Assembly (NCBI GenBank): GCA_963843285.1
Contig: CAWJJO010000010.1
Coordinates: 62,001 to 126,000, forward strand
Origin: CAZDDB01 sp963843285
GTDB lineage: Bacteria; Acidobacteriota; HRBIN11; JAKEFK01
DNA: 64,000 nt
Reading direction: 5' to 3'
Both the position numbers and the translations under genes were made by a program. Below are positions 1 through 8,391 of this stretch, one piece after another (position 1 is the stretch's first letter; each line of letters starts with the position of its first letter). The notes under the pieces are model-generated. The model saw only the letters and a program-made list of their open reading frames with translations. It was not told the origin of the DNA and did no database searches.

Positions 1-258
1 TTCCAGCGATCCCTGGAACTGGTCTCCCGCATCGAGATACACCATCCGCTCACCGTATTTCTTTCGGAGATCACGGATCACAGAGGCGAGTCCTTCCGCG
101 CGATCGAGCGCACCATGAAAATCGTTTGTGCTGACGACTATCAGTTCATCCGGCGCAACCGGCACCGGCTGCGGGACAGATTGCGCCTTTTCTTTTTCAC
201 GGCAACCTGCGATCAGAATCACCGCAATGAGGAATACAAACGAGACGACCTTTTTCAT
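1..258 (-). CDS. 5'-nucleotidase/UDP-sugar hydrolase-like lipoprotein, N-terminal part
   Basis: The first 86 codons are visible; the rest lies beyond the left edge of the window. The N-terminus is a lipoprotein signal: MKK, a hydrophobic stretch, then ILIAGC with the lipidated Cys at residue 17. The mature part carries STNDFHG and, 32 residues later, DAGDQFQG. These are the first two metal-binding blocks of the calcineurin-like phosphoesterases of the UshA/5'-nucleotidase family. The family removes phosphate from nucleotides or splits nucleotide sugars outside the cytoplasm, and the lipobox fits a membrane-anchored periplasmic enzyme. The ATG at 256-258 is chosen because the signal peptide starts there. 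The substrate cannot be told from this fragment. Confidence 0.85.
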   Translation of the reverse strand, partial: MKKVVSFVFLIAVILIAGCREKEKAQSVPQPVPVAPDELIVVSTNDFHGALDRAEGLASVIRDLRKKYGERMVYLDAGDQFQGSLE

Positions 259-299
259 GATCCGTATATTCTATACGAATCGTGTTAAATCGGAATCAA

Positions 300-385
300 G
301 TGGAGATGGAGCGCAGGCATTATGGGCCGCAAGCCTCTGGCCTGCATTATGGACCGCAGGCGTCCCGCCTGCTCCGGCTATACGG
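300..385. repeat. Family A palindromic repeat cluster
   Basis: Several short units of the type GGAGCGCAGGC...GCCTGCATTATGG lie between the lipoprotein gene and tRNA-Glu. Each unit contains a small hairpin such as CAGGCGTCCCGCCTG. The same units recur in most intergenic gaps of this window, so they behave as a REP-like dispersed family. Confidence 0.8.
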
Positions 386-455
386 ATTGAAACGCCTGTC
401 CTTTTTCCGTATAATTCATCATTCTGAATTCGTCATTCAGAATTCAGTCCTGTGC

Positions 456-530
456 GTCCCCATCGTCTAGTTAGGTCCAGGACACCAGACTTTCACTTTG
501 GTAACAGGGGTTCAAATCCCCTTGGGGACG
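456..530 (+). tRNA. tRNA-Glu (anticodon TTC)
   Basis: The acceptor stem GTCCCCA (456-462) pairs with TGGGGAC (523-529). The anticodon arm is CCAGA-CTTTCAC-TTTGG with anticodon TTC in the loop, and the T arm is CAGGGG-TTCAAAT-CCCCTT. Base 530 is the discriminator and CC follows, so CCA is only partly encoded. The 3' half is duplicated at 7452-7502, which marks this gene as an integration site. Confidence 0.93.
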
Positions 531-533
531 CCT
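483..533 (+). other. Left copy of a 51-bp direct repeat (att-like, tRNA-Glu 3' half)
   Basis: This stretch is identical to 7452-7502. It runs from the anticodon arm through the T arm and acceptor stem to just past the CC end. Perfect duplication of a tRNA 3' end is the usual footprint of an element integrated into a tRNA gene. The repeat also overlaps the 3' end of the serine-recombinase remnant on the other strand. Confidence 0.85.
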
Positions 534-1645
534 ACCTTGATTTTGGAGTGCGGGATATTACGTAAGTGCTGGAATATCAATGCTGTTCGTGGTGTTCTAA
601 ATCCATTTTCCCTCGAAAAGGAAACATCCTCCGGAAAAACGAGAGTTTGAACACGCCGTCGAGCATCTGCTTCCGAATCTGCCCAGAGTTTCCCCAGGTT
701 GCGGACGAAGTTACCGCAGTACTCTAAAGCGGCATCAATATCACTCTGATCGGTTTGCGCTTCATGCAGGCTCAGCTTCAGTGTCGCCATCTCTGCGCGG
801 ATCTTTGTGGACCGCTCGCGGTACGTATCTTCGTCGATTACACCTTTGACAATCAGGTCATCGAGCTTGCTCTTTTGTTGCTGGGCCGCTGCAAGTTTGC
901 CGGATATGCTTTTCTTTTGAGAAACGATGTCCGCGTTCCTTTTTCCATGAACCGCCCGGACCATATCCAAGAAAGCCTCCACGATTTTTGTTGAAGGCTG
1001 AAAGGATTGCAGGTAATGAAAGAATTCTTGTTCCAGGATCGTGCGGGATATTGAGACAGAACATCCTTTTGTTCGGCAGAAATAGTAAGCGTAACGCTCT
1101 CTTTTCCCTTTGCACCATCCAGTCGTGAGTTTCTTGGTGCAGGCGGCACAGCGGACGAAGCCACGTAATGGGAAGTCTGGATGGAGCAACCGGTGAAGCT
1201 CCGGCGCCCTCTCACGGCGGAGGCGAGCCTGCATGGCAAAGAATTGTTCTTGGGTGATCACCGCTTCGTGTTTTGCCTCGATCAATTCAGAGAACCAGGG
1301 AACGCGGATCAGTCCACAATACAGCGCGTTTGTCAGAATCCGATTTACGAGCTGCGCGGAGATCCCAAGCTTTGAGGCGATCTCGACCTGGGGGAAGCCC
1401 TCGTTTGCCATCTGATAAGCATGAATGATATCGGCCGATCGATTTCCAGGCGCAATCCAGCTCTTGCCGTCGCTTCCGATGATGCGTTTGTATCCCCATG
1501 GCGGCTGCCAGCACCAGCGACCTGAACGGAGCGCCTCTTTCATTCCGTTGATTGTGCGCTCAGCCTTAAGCTCGTTTTCGTATTGGGCGATCGCGCCTGT
1601 GATATTGCGAAGCAGATTTCCGGATGCGTTTCCCGTTTTTGGCAC
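512..1645 (-). pseudogene. Large serine recombinase, catalytic domain missing
   Basis: The 377 residues match the middle and C-terminal parts of large serine recombinases. They start at the end of the long helix (ITGAIAQYENEL..ER), then the Recombinase domain with PPWGYKR. A zinc ribbon follows around residues 165-195 (CAAC...CRTKGC), and a coiled-coil region comes after it. The resolvase domain of about 140 residues that carries the catalytic Ser is absent: the frame opens at a GTG just inside the DNA-binding half, and IS3-family debris begins shortly upstream. The gene is therefore dead unless another recombinase acts. Its stop codon lies inside the tRNA-Glu repeat. A second copy of its tail is found at 13872-13939. 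Confidence 0.85.
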
Positions 1646-1789
1646 AGGTAGTTAAGCTAGGTCAATACGATTTTAGTCCGTTTTTCTTTTTGAAGGCGAG
1701 TTGAGCCTTCAAACTGTTGAAATGTTGAAAACTCCTGCTTTTTGCCCAGTTTTTGGGCACTCATTGGATGCTGAAGCTTCTAATCGGTT

Positions 1790-2541
1790 AGAATAGAAAT
1801 CTTCAAATTCAGCTGGCGGTCGGTATCCCAGTGCCTAATGCAACCGCTTCTGATTGTAAACATCTTCCAGGAAGTGAGAGATTCGCTCATATGCCTCCTG
1901 GATCCCCGATAATCCAGCAGATGGACTTCTTCGTACTTTAAGGCCTTGATGAAGCTTTCCGCCCGGGCGTTGTCCTATGGGTTTCCTTTCCTGCTCACGC
2001 TGAGGGGAGGCCACTGACTGCTAACAGCTCAATGTACTGTGTGGCCACATATTGAACGCCGGGGTCTGAATGGTAAATTGTTCCCGGTTATGGCTGTCTC
2101 TGCTTGAGCGCCATCTGAAGTGCTCCCAGAGTCAGTTTTGTGTCGATGTAGCGCGAGAGCTGCCAACCAATGCAGCGGCGGCTAAATGCGTCAAGAATTA
2201 CCGCCAGAAAAATGAATATCCGCAGTACCCGGATGTAAGTGATATCGGCTACCCAGAGCTGATTCATGCCGGTCAAACAAAGGTTGTCGACCAGGTTCGG
2301 ATAAACGGCGAATACATGATCGGAACGCGTTGTCCGAACGAATCGCTTTTTCCGTACACAAAGCAGATTATCCGCACGCATTGGTTTCAAAACCCGCTTG
2401 TGATTGATGGCACATTCTGTCTCCTCAATTCGGCCGCAATCCGGCGGTAGCCGTAACTCGGCCACTCCAGCGAAACTCGCTGAATCTGATCCCGGATTTC
2501 AAGGTCCCCCTCCAGGAAATTCCTCGATTTTGCCGCCCGGT
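1790..2541 (-). mobile_element. Degenerate IS3-family element, OrfB transposase remnant
   Basis: Read on the minus strand in several frames, this gives an IS3/IS150-type rve transposase: EWPSYGYRRIAAEL, then NHKRVLKPMRADNL, then NQLWVADITYIR with the first catalytic Asp and VILDAFSRRCIGW with the second. HSDPGVQYVA follows, and near 1830-1900 ISHFLEDVYNQKRLH and LGYRPPAEFE. At least three frame changes and a stop separate these blocks, so the element cannot move by itself. No orfA was seen. The right boundary near 2541 lies inside a nuclease gene, and the left part abuts the truncated serine recombinase. The exact terminal repeats could not be fixed. Confidence 0.85.
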
Positions 2542-2544
2542 AGG

Positions 2545-2652
2545 AATAGTATCCCCATCTGAAACAGAAACCACTTTACCGGTCCAGTCCTGAGCAAAAC
2601 ATACAGTGGGTACTATCAGGACCAAAAGGAAGAACCGGAGCCGACGATTCAT
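2545..2652 (-). pseudogene. Secreted staphylococcal-nuclease-like protein, N-terminal stub
   Basis: From the ATG at 2650-2652 the minus strand encodes a signal peptide (MNRRLRFF, hydrophobic core, then CFAQ), followed by DWTGKVVSVSDGDTI. GKVVSVSDGDTI is the first conserved block of thermonuclease/SNase-like domains. After about 36 residues the reading turns into the IS3-family transposase, so the gene was cut by that insertion. The catalytic Arg and Glu blocks are gone. Confidence 0.65.
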
Positions 2653-2789
2653 TTGGTTTGATTCTAACAAAATTTTCATTTGCCACCGGGAATAGACATT
2701 TTAAGTTGGAAAGCGGACGGGTCCGAAATCTTAATCTATGCACGCACATGCAATATCCTTGCTGTACCAATTAAAGACCAACGGTAATT

Positions 2790-2963
2790 TTGAACCGGGC
2801 AATCGAACGATCCTGGCACGCACAAATCAATAATGAGGGCGCAGATGCTGTGCGCGATCATACTCGCCTACTTGTCGCAATGAAGCCCAAAGTAGAGGAA
2901 GGCATTGGTGAAATGCGACTCATCATCGGCTGGCCGGAATTACTACGACGATCTATTAAGTGA
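2790..2963 (+). CDS. Possible 57-residue protein of unknown function
   Basis: A TTG-started frame reads LNRAIERSWHAQINNEGADA and ends GWPELLRRSIK before the TGA at 2961-2963. It is charged and helix-like, with no recognisable domain and no clear ribosome site. It sits in the 380-bp gap between the nuclease stub and the kinase gene and may be the tail of a lost gene. Nothing else was recognised in this gap. Confidence 0.2.
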   Translation: MNRAIERSWHAQINNEGADAVRDHTRLLVAMKPKVEEGIGEMRLIIGWPELLRRSIK

Positions 2964-2993
2964 AAATCTCTGCCAAATTTGCGCCAACAATTT

Positions 2994-3029
2994 TTCACTC
3001 GCCTTCAAGGATTAACGTACAATAGAGAC
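2994..3029 (+). promoter_or_regulatory. Promoter of the first kinase gene, probably leaderless
   Basis: TACAAT at 3018-3023 is a good -10 box. Only six bases separate it from the GTG start at 3030, so transcription should begin at or next to the start codon. A weak -35 (TTTCAC, 2994-2999) lies 18 bp upstream. The intact paralogue at 21540 has the same -10 to start distance. Confidence 0.5.
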
Positions 3030-5664
3030 GTGGCTCTTTCGGCTGGAACCCGGCTCGGTCCGTACGAGGTGATTGGCGTCATTGGCGCCGGCGGAATGGG
3101 AGAGGTCTACCGGGCTAGGGATACCAGACTGGATCGGATTGTTGCGATCAAAATATTACCTGCGCATCTTTCTTCAAACCCTGATCTTGAAGCAGCGTTT
3201 TGATCGCGAGGCACGCACGATTTCCAGCCTCTCGCATCCACACATTTGTGCCTTATACGATATCGGTCATCAGGATGGCATTGATTATCTGGTGATGGAA
3301 TTCCTCGAAGGGGAAACTCTAGCACAACGTTTGAATAGAGGCCCATTGCCCATCGTGCAAGTGTTGCGATTCGGAATGCAAATAGCAGATGCGCTGGATA
3401 AAGCGCATAGACAGGGTGTCGTGCATCGTGACCTAAAGCCAGGCAACGTCATGATCACGAAATCCGGAATTAAACTGCTTGATTTTGGCCTCGCGAAACT
3501 GCAGGTATCGGTCATCCAAAATATTCCGGGAGTATCGGCCCTTCCAACGGAACAACGAGCATTAACTGCTGAGGGAACGATTTTAGGCACTTTGCAGTAC
3601 ATGTCGCCCGAACAATTGGAAGGACGCGAAACGGACGCGCGCACCGACATTTTTGCTTTGGGGACAGTGTTGTACGAAATGGCAACTGGCCGAAAAGCTT
3701 TTACAGGAAAGAGTCAGGCAAGCCTGATCGCTGCGATTCTTTCTTCTGAACCCGCTCCTATTTCTACAATTCAGCCGATGTCGCCACCTGCGTTTGATCG
3801 CGTTGTGAAGACCTGTTTGGCAAAGGATCCTGAAGACCGTTGGCAAACTCCGCATGACGTGATGTTGGAATTGAAGTGGATTGCTGAAGGTGGATCGCAA
3901 GCAGGGCTCCCGGTAACCGTTGTGGTGCGCCGAAAAAATCGTGAAAGGATAGCATGGGTTCTTGTCTCGCTGTTTTTTATAGCATTCGCGCTGGCGGCGT
4001 TTCTTTACTTTTCAAAACCGAGCCAGCAGGCAGCAACTCTTCATGTTTCCGTATTGTCGCCCGAGATTGGTACTCTGTGGCACAGCGTGATTTCTCCCGA
4101 CGGTCGCACACTTGCAATCGTGGCGATTGACACTGCAGGAAAGAGTACTTTATGGATGCGTCCGCTTGCGGCTGAAACAGCAACTCGCCTTCCTGAAACA
4201 GAAGGCGCCAACCGGCCCTTTTGGTCTCCAGATAGCCGTTACATTGGCTTTTTTGCGGATAAAAAACTGAAGAAAATCCAGATACCAAGTGGCCGACCGG
4301 AAGTCATTTGTGATGCTCCTCAAAATGACGGAGCTTCCTGGGGTCAAAAAAATGTGATCATCTTCAGCCATAAAAATGTTCTATACCGGGTTCCGTCCAA
4401 TGGTGGCACCCCAGAGGCGGTCACCAAGCTGGAACCGATGCAAGAAGCTCATCGTTGGCCGTATTTCCTGCCAGATGGGACTCATTTTCTTTTTTTGGAT
4501 GATGCAGATAAAAGAGACAACCATCAGTTGAGGATTGGTTCCTTGGATTCTCAGGAGACTAAGAAAATCATGAGTCCGTTTATCTCTACGATACAGTATT
4601 CGCCGGGTTACATTTATTTTGTGCGTGCAGGAACGTTGATGGCTCAGACTTTTGATGCAAAAAATATGGGTTTTGAAGGAAGCCCGATACCGATCGTTGA
4701 CAATGTTGCGGACGTGGGTCCGGATCACCATTTCGATTTTTCGGTTTCACAGAATGGAACGATCGTCTATCAGCAGATGAACCCGGTTTCGCAATTGACA
4801 TGGTTTGACCGGTCAGGCGCTAAGATGAATTCCGTTGGAGAGCCGGGAAGGTATGCAGCGATGGATCTCTCGCCAGATGAAAAATGGGTTGCTGTGGAAG
4901 TACTCGATCAAGATTTTCGCGATGGTGACATCTGGTTATTTCAAACCTCACGTGGCACCACATCCCGTTTCACTTTCGATCCAAATTGGGATTTAGCGCC
5001 GGTCTGGTCCATGGATGGCAACGGGATTGCGTTTGGTTCTAGCCGAAGCGGGGAAACAATCGATTTGTATCAAAAAACTTTAAGTGGGGCGGAAGCTGAA
5101 AAGCTTGAATTCAAATCGCCTGAAAAAAAATTTCCTACTTGCTGGAGTCCAGATGGAAAATATTTGTTGTATATGATCGAAAATGAAAATACAGGAGCCG
5201 ATATCTACTCACTACCACTGTTTGGCGATCGTCGACCGAAATCCTTAATTCGCACGCCTTTTAATGAGGGTCAGGTCCAACTCTCGCCTGATGGTCGATG
5301 GATCTCTTATGTTTCTGATGAATCCGGGAAACCGGAAATCTATGTACAAACAATGCCACCTTCAGGTCAAAAGTGGCAGATTTCAAACAGGGGCGGTTCT
5401 GATGCTCGGTGGCGCCGGGATGGCAAGGAGCTCTTTTTTATTAGCTCTGAATCAAAACTTATGGTTGTACAAATCCAAACTAATCCTGCTTTTGACGCGA
5501 CCTTTCCAAAACCGCTCTTTGTCACAAACGCAAGGTTTATGGGACCAATGAGGTGGAACTACTCCATTAGTAATGATGGTCAGCGATTCCTCATCAACAC
5601 ACTGGTTGAAACATCCACAGTTCGTCCGGTCCATTTGATCTTCAACTGGAAAGGGAACCGCTAG
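3030..5664 (+). pseudogene. Ser/Thr protein kinase with TolB/PD40 propeller, one frameshift
   Basis: The first frame (GTG 3030) gives GTRLGPYEVIGVIGAGGMGE and VAIKILPAHL, the P-loop and the ATP-anchoring Lys. It then runs to a stop at 3201-3203. One extra G near 3189 moves the rest into another frame, which continues at RFDREARTIS and holds HRDLKPGN, DFGLAKL and GTLQYMSPEQ. After the kinase come a membrane helix (near 3945-4010) and repeated beta-propeller blades of PD40 type (SPDGR, SPDSRY, SPDEKW, SPDGKY). The layout is a cytoplasmic kinase anchored in the membrane with an outside sensor propeller. It matches the intact 21540 gene closely in architecture. The defect lies between kinase subdomains II and III, so it is either a real knockout or a sequence error. 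Confidence 0.85.
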
Positions 5665-5681
5665 AACAAGTCCAACACGGT

Positions 5682-5867
5682 TTAGCGCGGGCCTGAGTTT
5701 TGCGTTGGGACCGGTAAGACTTCGGAAAGACGCAGATCCAGGATCTGTGTTTTTAAGGGCCATGGACTTGAGTTTTGATTGACAGGGACTTTGGCGACGT
5801 CTTTAGCTTTCGCAGCCACCGTGCCAAAGACAATGGCGGGGATCAAGGCGATCATTCTCAGTATCAT
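5682..5867 (-). CDS. Possible small secreted protein (61 residues)
   Basis: The minus strand offers MILRMIALIPAIVFGTVAAK, which looks like a signal peptide, followed by about 40 polar residues and a stop. There is no family match. The frame overlaps the terminator hairpin of the kinase gene, which argues against it, so this is only a candidate. Confidence 0.2.
   Translation of the reverse strand: MILRMIALIPAIVFGTVAAKAKDVAKVPVNQNSSPWPLKTQILDLRLSEVLPVPTQNSGPR
5730..5754 (+). terminator. Intrinsic terminator after the first kinase gene
   Basis: ACGCAGATC (5730-5738) pairs with GATCTGTGT (5742-5750) over nine positions including one G-U, with the three-base loop CAG, followed by TTTT. It lies 65 bp after the kinase stop codon. 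Confidence 0.65.
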
Positions 5868-5971
5868 GTTTATTCGTTTAATCGAAGAGTACAAACCCAA
5901 CTTAACACATTGTAACGGAAGAATTCAGCATCCGGTCAAGTCCCGTTTTTCCTGTAAAGAGAAACAAGTGA

Positions 5972-6420
5972 ACAGGTGAAGCGAAGAACTCTGAGCCGCG
6001 CATATTTCCCCTCATTGGCGACCTTCGTGCAATCATCGAAGAACAAGAACAAGCTAGTAAGGAATTAGAAAAGCAACAGGGGCGAATCATGCCTTGGCTC
6101 TTTCATCACAATGGTGGACCATTTGCTAAATTCTATGAAGCGCGCGGATCCTGAAAGCGGACGAAATACTTCCTGAATTCGTCGAAGGCTGCTTGCAAGC
6201 CCGCAGGACTTGCAAGAGATCTTCGGCACGATTTTCGAAGAACTGCGATCCGACACTTCGGTGAAGTGGGGATTGGCGATGATGAGGTATGGCGCTGTCA
6301 GGCCATAAGTCTCATGCCGTCTGTGCGAAATACAAAGGGATTGGAAGAGAAGATATTCATCGTGCGGCGAAAAAGCTGGAAGGGAAATCTTCTAGCACAA
6401 CCCAGCAAGGTTGCGGAATA
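5972..6420 (+). pseudogene. Tyrosine recombinase (phage-type integrase) remnant 1
   Basis: The first frame reads EPRIFPLIGDLRAIIEEQEQ and PWLFHHNGGPFAKFYEA, a typical middle block of tyrosine integrases, then hits a stop. Further on come LRHDFRRTAIRHFGEVGIGD with the HxxR catalytic motif and, after a frameshift near 6286, ALSGHKSHAVCAKYKGI with the second His and a Tyr near the nucleophile position. The N-terminal half is missing and at least two disruptions are present. The tail closely resembles that of the shorter remnant at 7296-7391. The 5755-5971 stretch before it shows no other gene. Confidence 0.8.
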
Positions 6421-6552
6421 CGATCGAATAGTCTCAACAGCCCGCGGCGAATCCCATCGATTTTGTGGATAGTCCCTGCCAGGCGTTGCGGCAGAGTGAC
6501 ATTACTCCTATGACGCCCAGAGTCCCGTAGGTTTTGGTTGATAGACGTTTTA

Positions 6553-6591
6553 TTGACAAAGAGGACTGGTTTCTTTTATCTTACTAGTAAG
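6553..6591 (+). promoter_or_regulatory. Promoter and palindromic operator of the AbrB/PIN pair
   Basis: TTGACA at 6553-6558 is a perfect -35 box. A weak -10 (TATCTT) follows after 18 bp. Directly after it lies CTTACTAGTAAG (6580-6591), a perfect 12-bp palindrome placed to block the promoter, as expected for autorepression by the AbrB-type antitoxin. The link to the regulator is inference. Confidence 0.6.
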
Positions 6592-6608
6592 AACAAGGGA
6601 TTGTTTCC

Positions 6609-6881
6609 ATGAAACCAATAAGTACAACCCGGATGTCCACAAAGGGTCAAGTCGTCATACCGGAAGAAATCAGACAGGAACTGGGGCTGAAGCCTGGAGA
6701 GAACTTTGTGGTCGTAGGCAGGGATGACACTGTTATCCTCAAAAAGATATCCGCCCCGCGCATGGAAGATTTTGATGCTTTACTGCGCGAAGCACGCAGG
6801 CAGGCGAGGACAGCCGGTGTGAAGCGCTTGGATATAAAACGAGCTATTAAGCGAGCGAGACGTGTTTCGGTCGCCGGATGA
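6609..6881 (+). CDS. AbrB/MazE-type antitoxin
   Basis: A 90-residue protein. Residues 5-50 form a SpoVT/AbrB swapped-hairpin DNA-binding domain: RMSTKGQVVIPEEIRQELGL followed by KPGENFVVV. The C-terminal 40 residues are basic and helical and probably hold the toxin. The gene has AAGGGA before its ATG and overlaps the PIN gene by ATGA (6878-6881), so the two are translationally coupled. It lies between two integrase remnants inside the tRNA-Glu-flanked segment, a common place for island-stabilising toxin-antitoxin modules. Confidence 0.88.
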   Translation: MKPISTTRMSTKGQVVIPEEIRQELGLKPGENFVVVGRDDTVILKKISAPRMEDFDALLREARRQARTAGVKRLDIKRAIKRARRVSVAG

Positions 6882-7282
6882 GGGTTGTTCTTGATACGAA
6901 TGTCCTTATCTCGGGGCTCCTTTTTTCTGGTCCTCCATCGATGATTATTCAAGCTTGGCGAAATGGAAAAATTGAAATTCTAGTTTCCCCGGAAATCCTT
7001 GAGGAATATTACAGAGTGGCGGAAGAACTTACCAGTGAGTCCCCTGGGGTTGACCTTCGACCAGTTGTTGATTTCCTGGCAGCAAGAGCAAAAGTCATAG
7101 AAGCTTCGGCTTTATCAGAGCCAGTCTGTACGGATCCTGATGACGATAAGTTTTTGGCGTGCGCAATAGCTGGGAAAGCTGAAGTCATCTGCAGCGGAGA
7201 CAAAGCTCTCCTGAAAGCATCGGACTATCGCGGAGTTCGTGTCATCAAACCGAGAACATTTGTTGATCGATTTTTGAAATGA
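6878..7282 (+). CDS. PIN-domain toxin (putative RNase)
   Basis: 134 residues, complete. VVLDTNVLISGL at the start supplies the first acidic residue of the PIN active site, EILEEYY a second, and DPDDDKFLACAIAG with CSGDKALL the C-terminal acidic cluster. It belongs to the PIN family often described as COG1569-like. Such toxins cleave RNA and are held inactive by the partner encoded just upstream. All key acids are present, so the toxin looks intact, unlike the DUF5615 gene next door. Confidence 0.88.
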   Translation: MRVVLDTNVLISGLLFSGPPSMIIQAWRNGKIEILVSPEILEEYYRVAEELTSESPGVDLRPVVDFLAARAKVIEASALSEPVCTDPDDDKFLACAIAGKAEVICSGDKALLKASDYRGVRVIKPRTFVDRFLK

Positions 7283-7295
7283 GCGCGACTTTGAG

Positions 7296-7391
7296 TCAGG
7301 CCATAAATCTCACGCTGTTTATGCAAAGTACAAAGCGATCCGGGGCGAGGATGTTCATCGTGCAGAAAAAACAGCTGAAAAAATCTTCTAG
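7296..7391 (+). pseudogene. Tyrosine recombinase remnant 2 (C-terminal tail)
   Basis: Only 31 codons remain: SGHKSHAVYAKYKAIRGEDV, then a basic tail and a TAG stop. It parallels the end of remnant 1 almost residue for residue, including a Tyr in the SHAVYAKY segment. It sits 60 bp before the right tRNA-Glu repeat, the normal position of an integrase gene relative to its attachment site. Confidence 0.75.
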
Positions 7392-7451
7392 CACAGTTTT
7401 AGCACAGTCTCAGAACTCGATCGAATAAATTCAACAACTTACAGGGAACCT

Positions 7452-7502
7452 CACCAGACTTTCACTTTGGTAACAGGGGTTCAAATCCCCTTGGGGACGC
7501 CT
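7452..7502 (+). other. Right copy of the 51-bp tRNA-Glu direct repeat
   Basis: Identical to 483-533: anticodon arm, T arm and acceptor 3' strand, but no 5' half, so no functional tRNA is encoded here. With the integrase tail just upstream it marks an element boundary 7 kb from tRNA-Glu. The following 240 bp (7503-7741) contain no gene I can recognise. Confidence 0.85.
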
Positions 7503-7741
7503 TCCTTCCCTCGTCGAGAAACATCCAACGCGGCCTATTTTAGAGGCACATTTTTGCCGTCTACTTTGGACGTACTTTGGATGTGGCGGACGCCCCAGGA
7601 ATTTTTTTGGACTTTTCCCTGATTTCATCAAGCCTCGGAAGACTTGCCGCCTAATCCATTTACTTCACGAAATCCCGGAAGTCCTGATGCCGAGTTGCCT
7701 GGTTTCTAACGAACAGGACTGCCTTTCGGTTCATGGTGGAT

Positions 7742-7747
7742 TATAAT
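7742..7747 (+). promoter_or_regulatory. -10 box of the DUF433 gene (leaderless type)
   Basis: A perfect TATAAT ends seven bases before the ATG at 7755, so the transcript should start at or within a base or two of the start codon. No clear -35 and no ribosome site are seen. Confidence 0.5.
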
Positions 7748-7754
7748 AAGACCT

Positions 7755-8030
7755 ATGAGGACTGTGACTGAGCATCATTATATTGTGAAGGATCCCGAGA
7801 TTCTATCTGGAGAACCGGTGATCGCAGGTACGCGCACTTCGGTGCGGGCGATCGTTGAAATCTGGAGATTTGGGATTCCTCCCGAAGAAATCCCTAATCA
7901 TTTGCCCCATGTAAACCTGGGGCAGGTTTTCGATGCACTCAGTTATTACAGCGACCACCAGGAAGAGATCAATGGTTACATCAGGAACAATGAGATTCCG
8001 GTGGAACTGATCGATCCATTGACCAAGTAA
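7755..8030 (+). CDS. DUF433 family antitoxin-like protein
   Basis: 91 residues. The pattern DPEILSGEPVIAGTRTSVRA, then AIVEIWRFGIPPEEI and a helix ending ALSYYSDHQEEI, is the DUF433 family: a short winged-helix DNA-binding protein usually paired with a DUF5615 PIN-like toxin. Here the partner follows after one base (TTG at 8032). The gene is intact. It lies just outside the right tRNA-Glu repeat. Confidence 0.88.
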   Translation: MRTVTEHHYIVKDPEILSGEPVIAGTRTSVRAIVEIWRFGIPPEEIPNHLPHVNLGQVFDALSYYSDHQEEINGYIRNNEIPVELIDPLTK

Positions 8031-8031
8031 A

Positions 8032-8380
8032 TTGACCGGCCTTTTTATCTCTCTTTATCTGGATGAAGATGTGGATATTCTCTTGGGCGGATTTGTTACG
8101 AGCGAGGGGATTCGAGGTAACAACGACCCAGGAGGCCGGTAACACTGGAGCAGGCGACATCGCTCAAATCGAATACGCTATAGCATATCAAAAAACTTTT
8201 CTCACTCACAATCGCGCGGACTTCGATGAGATTAACAAAAAGTTTCTAAGCTTAAATAAACGTCATTGCGGAATCATAATTGCCGTGCGCCGCCATCCTT
8301 ACGAACTGGCACGAAGAGTCCTGGCGATTCTGAACCATGTCGCGGCCGATGAAATGGAGAATATGCTGCGATACATTTAG
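8032..8380 (+). pseudogene. DUF5615 PIN-like toxin, frameshifted near its N-terminus
   Basis: The family normally begins with (L/F)LDE(N/D), carrying catalytic acids. Here that block, ISLYLDEDVDILL, is read from a TTG at 8032 that follows the antitoxin stop by one base. The rest, ADLLRARGFEVTT, THNRADFDEIN and GIIIAVRRHP, is in the next frame. A single extra G in the GGG at 8085-8087 explains the break. As written, no frame gives an active toxin: the downstream frame with its own ATG (8063) lacks the acidic start. It is either a detoxified module or an indel error. Confidence 0.8.
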
Positions 8381-8391
8381 TCCCTAGCATT

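Noticed and set aside
7431..7631. 66-codon minus-strand frame with a GDLNPCYQSESL-type stretch
   Set aside because: It is read across the tRNA-Glu repeat and is a well-known type of false protein made from tRNA sequence.
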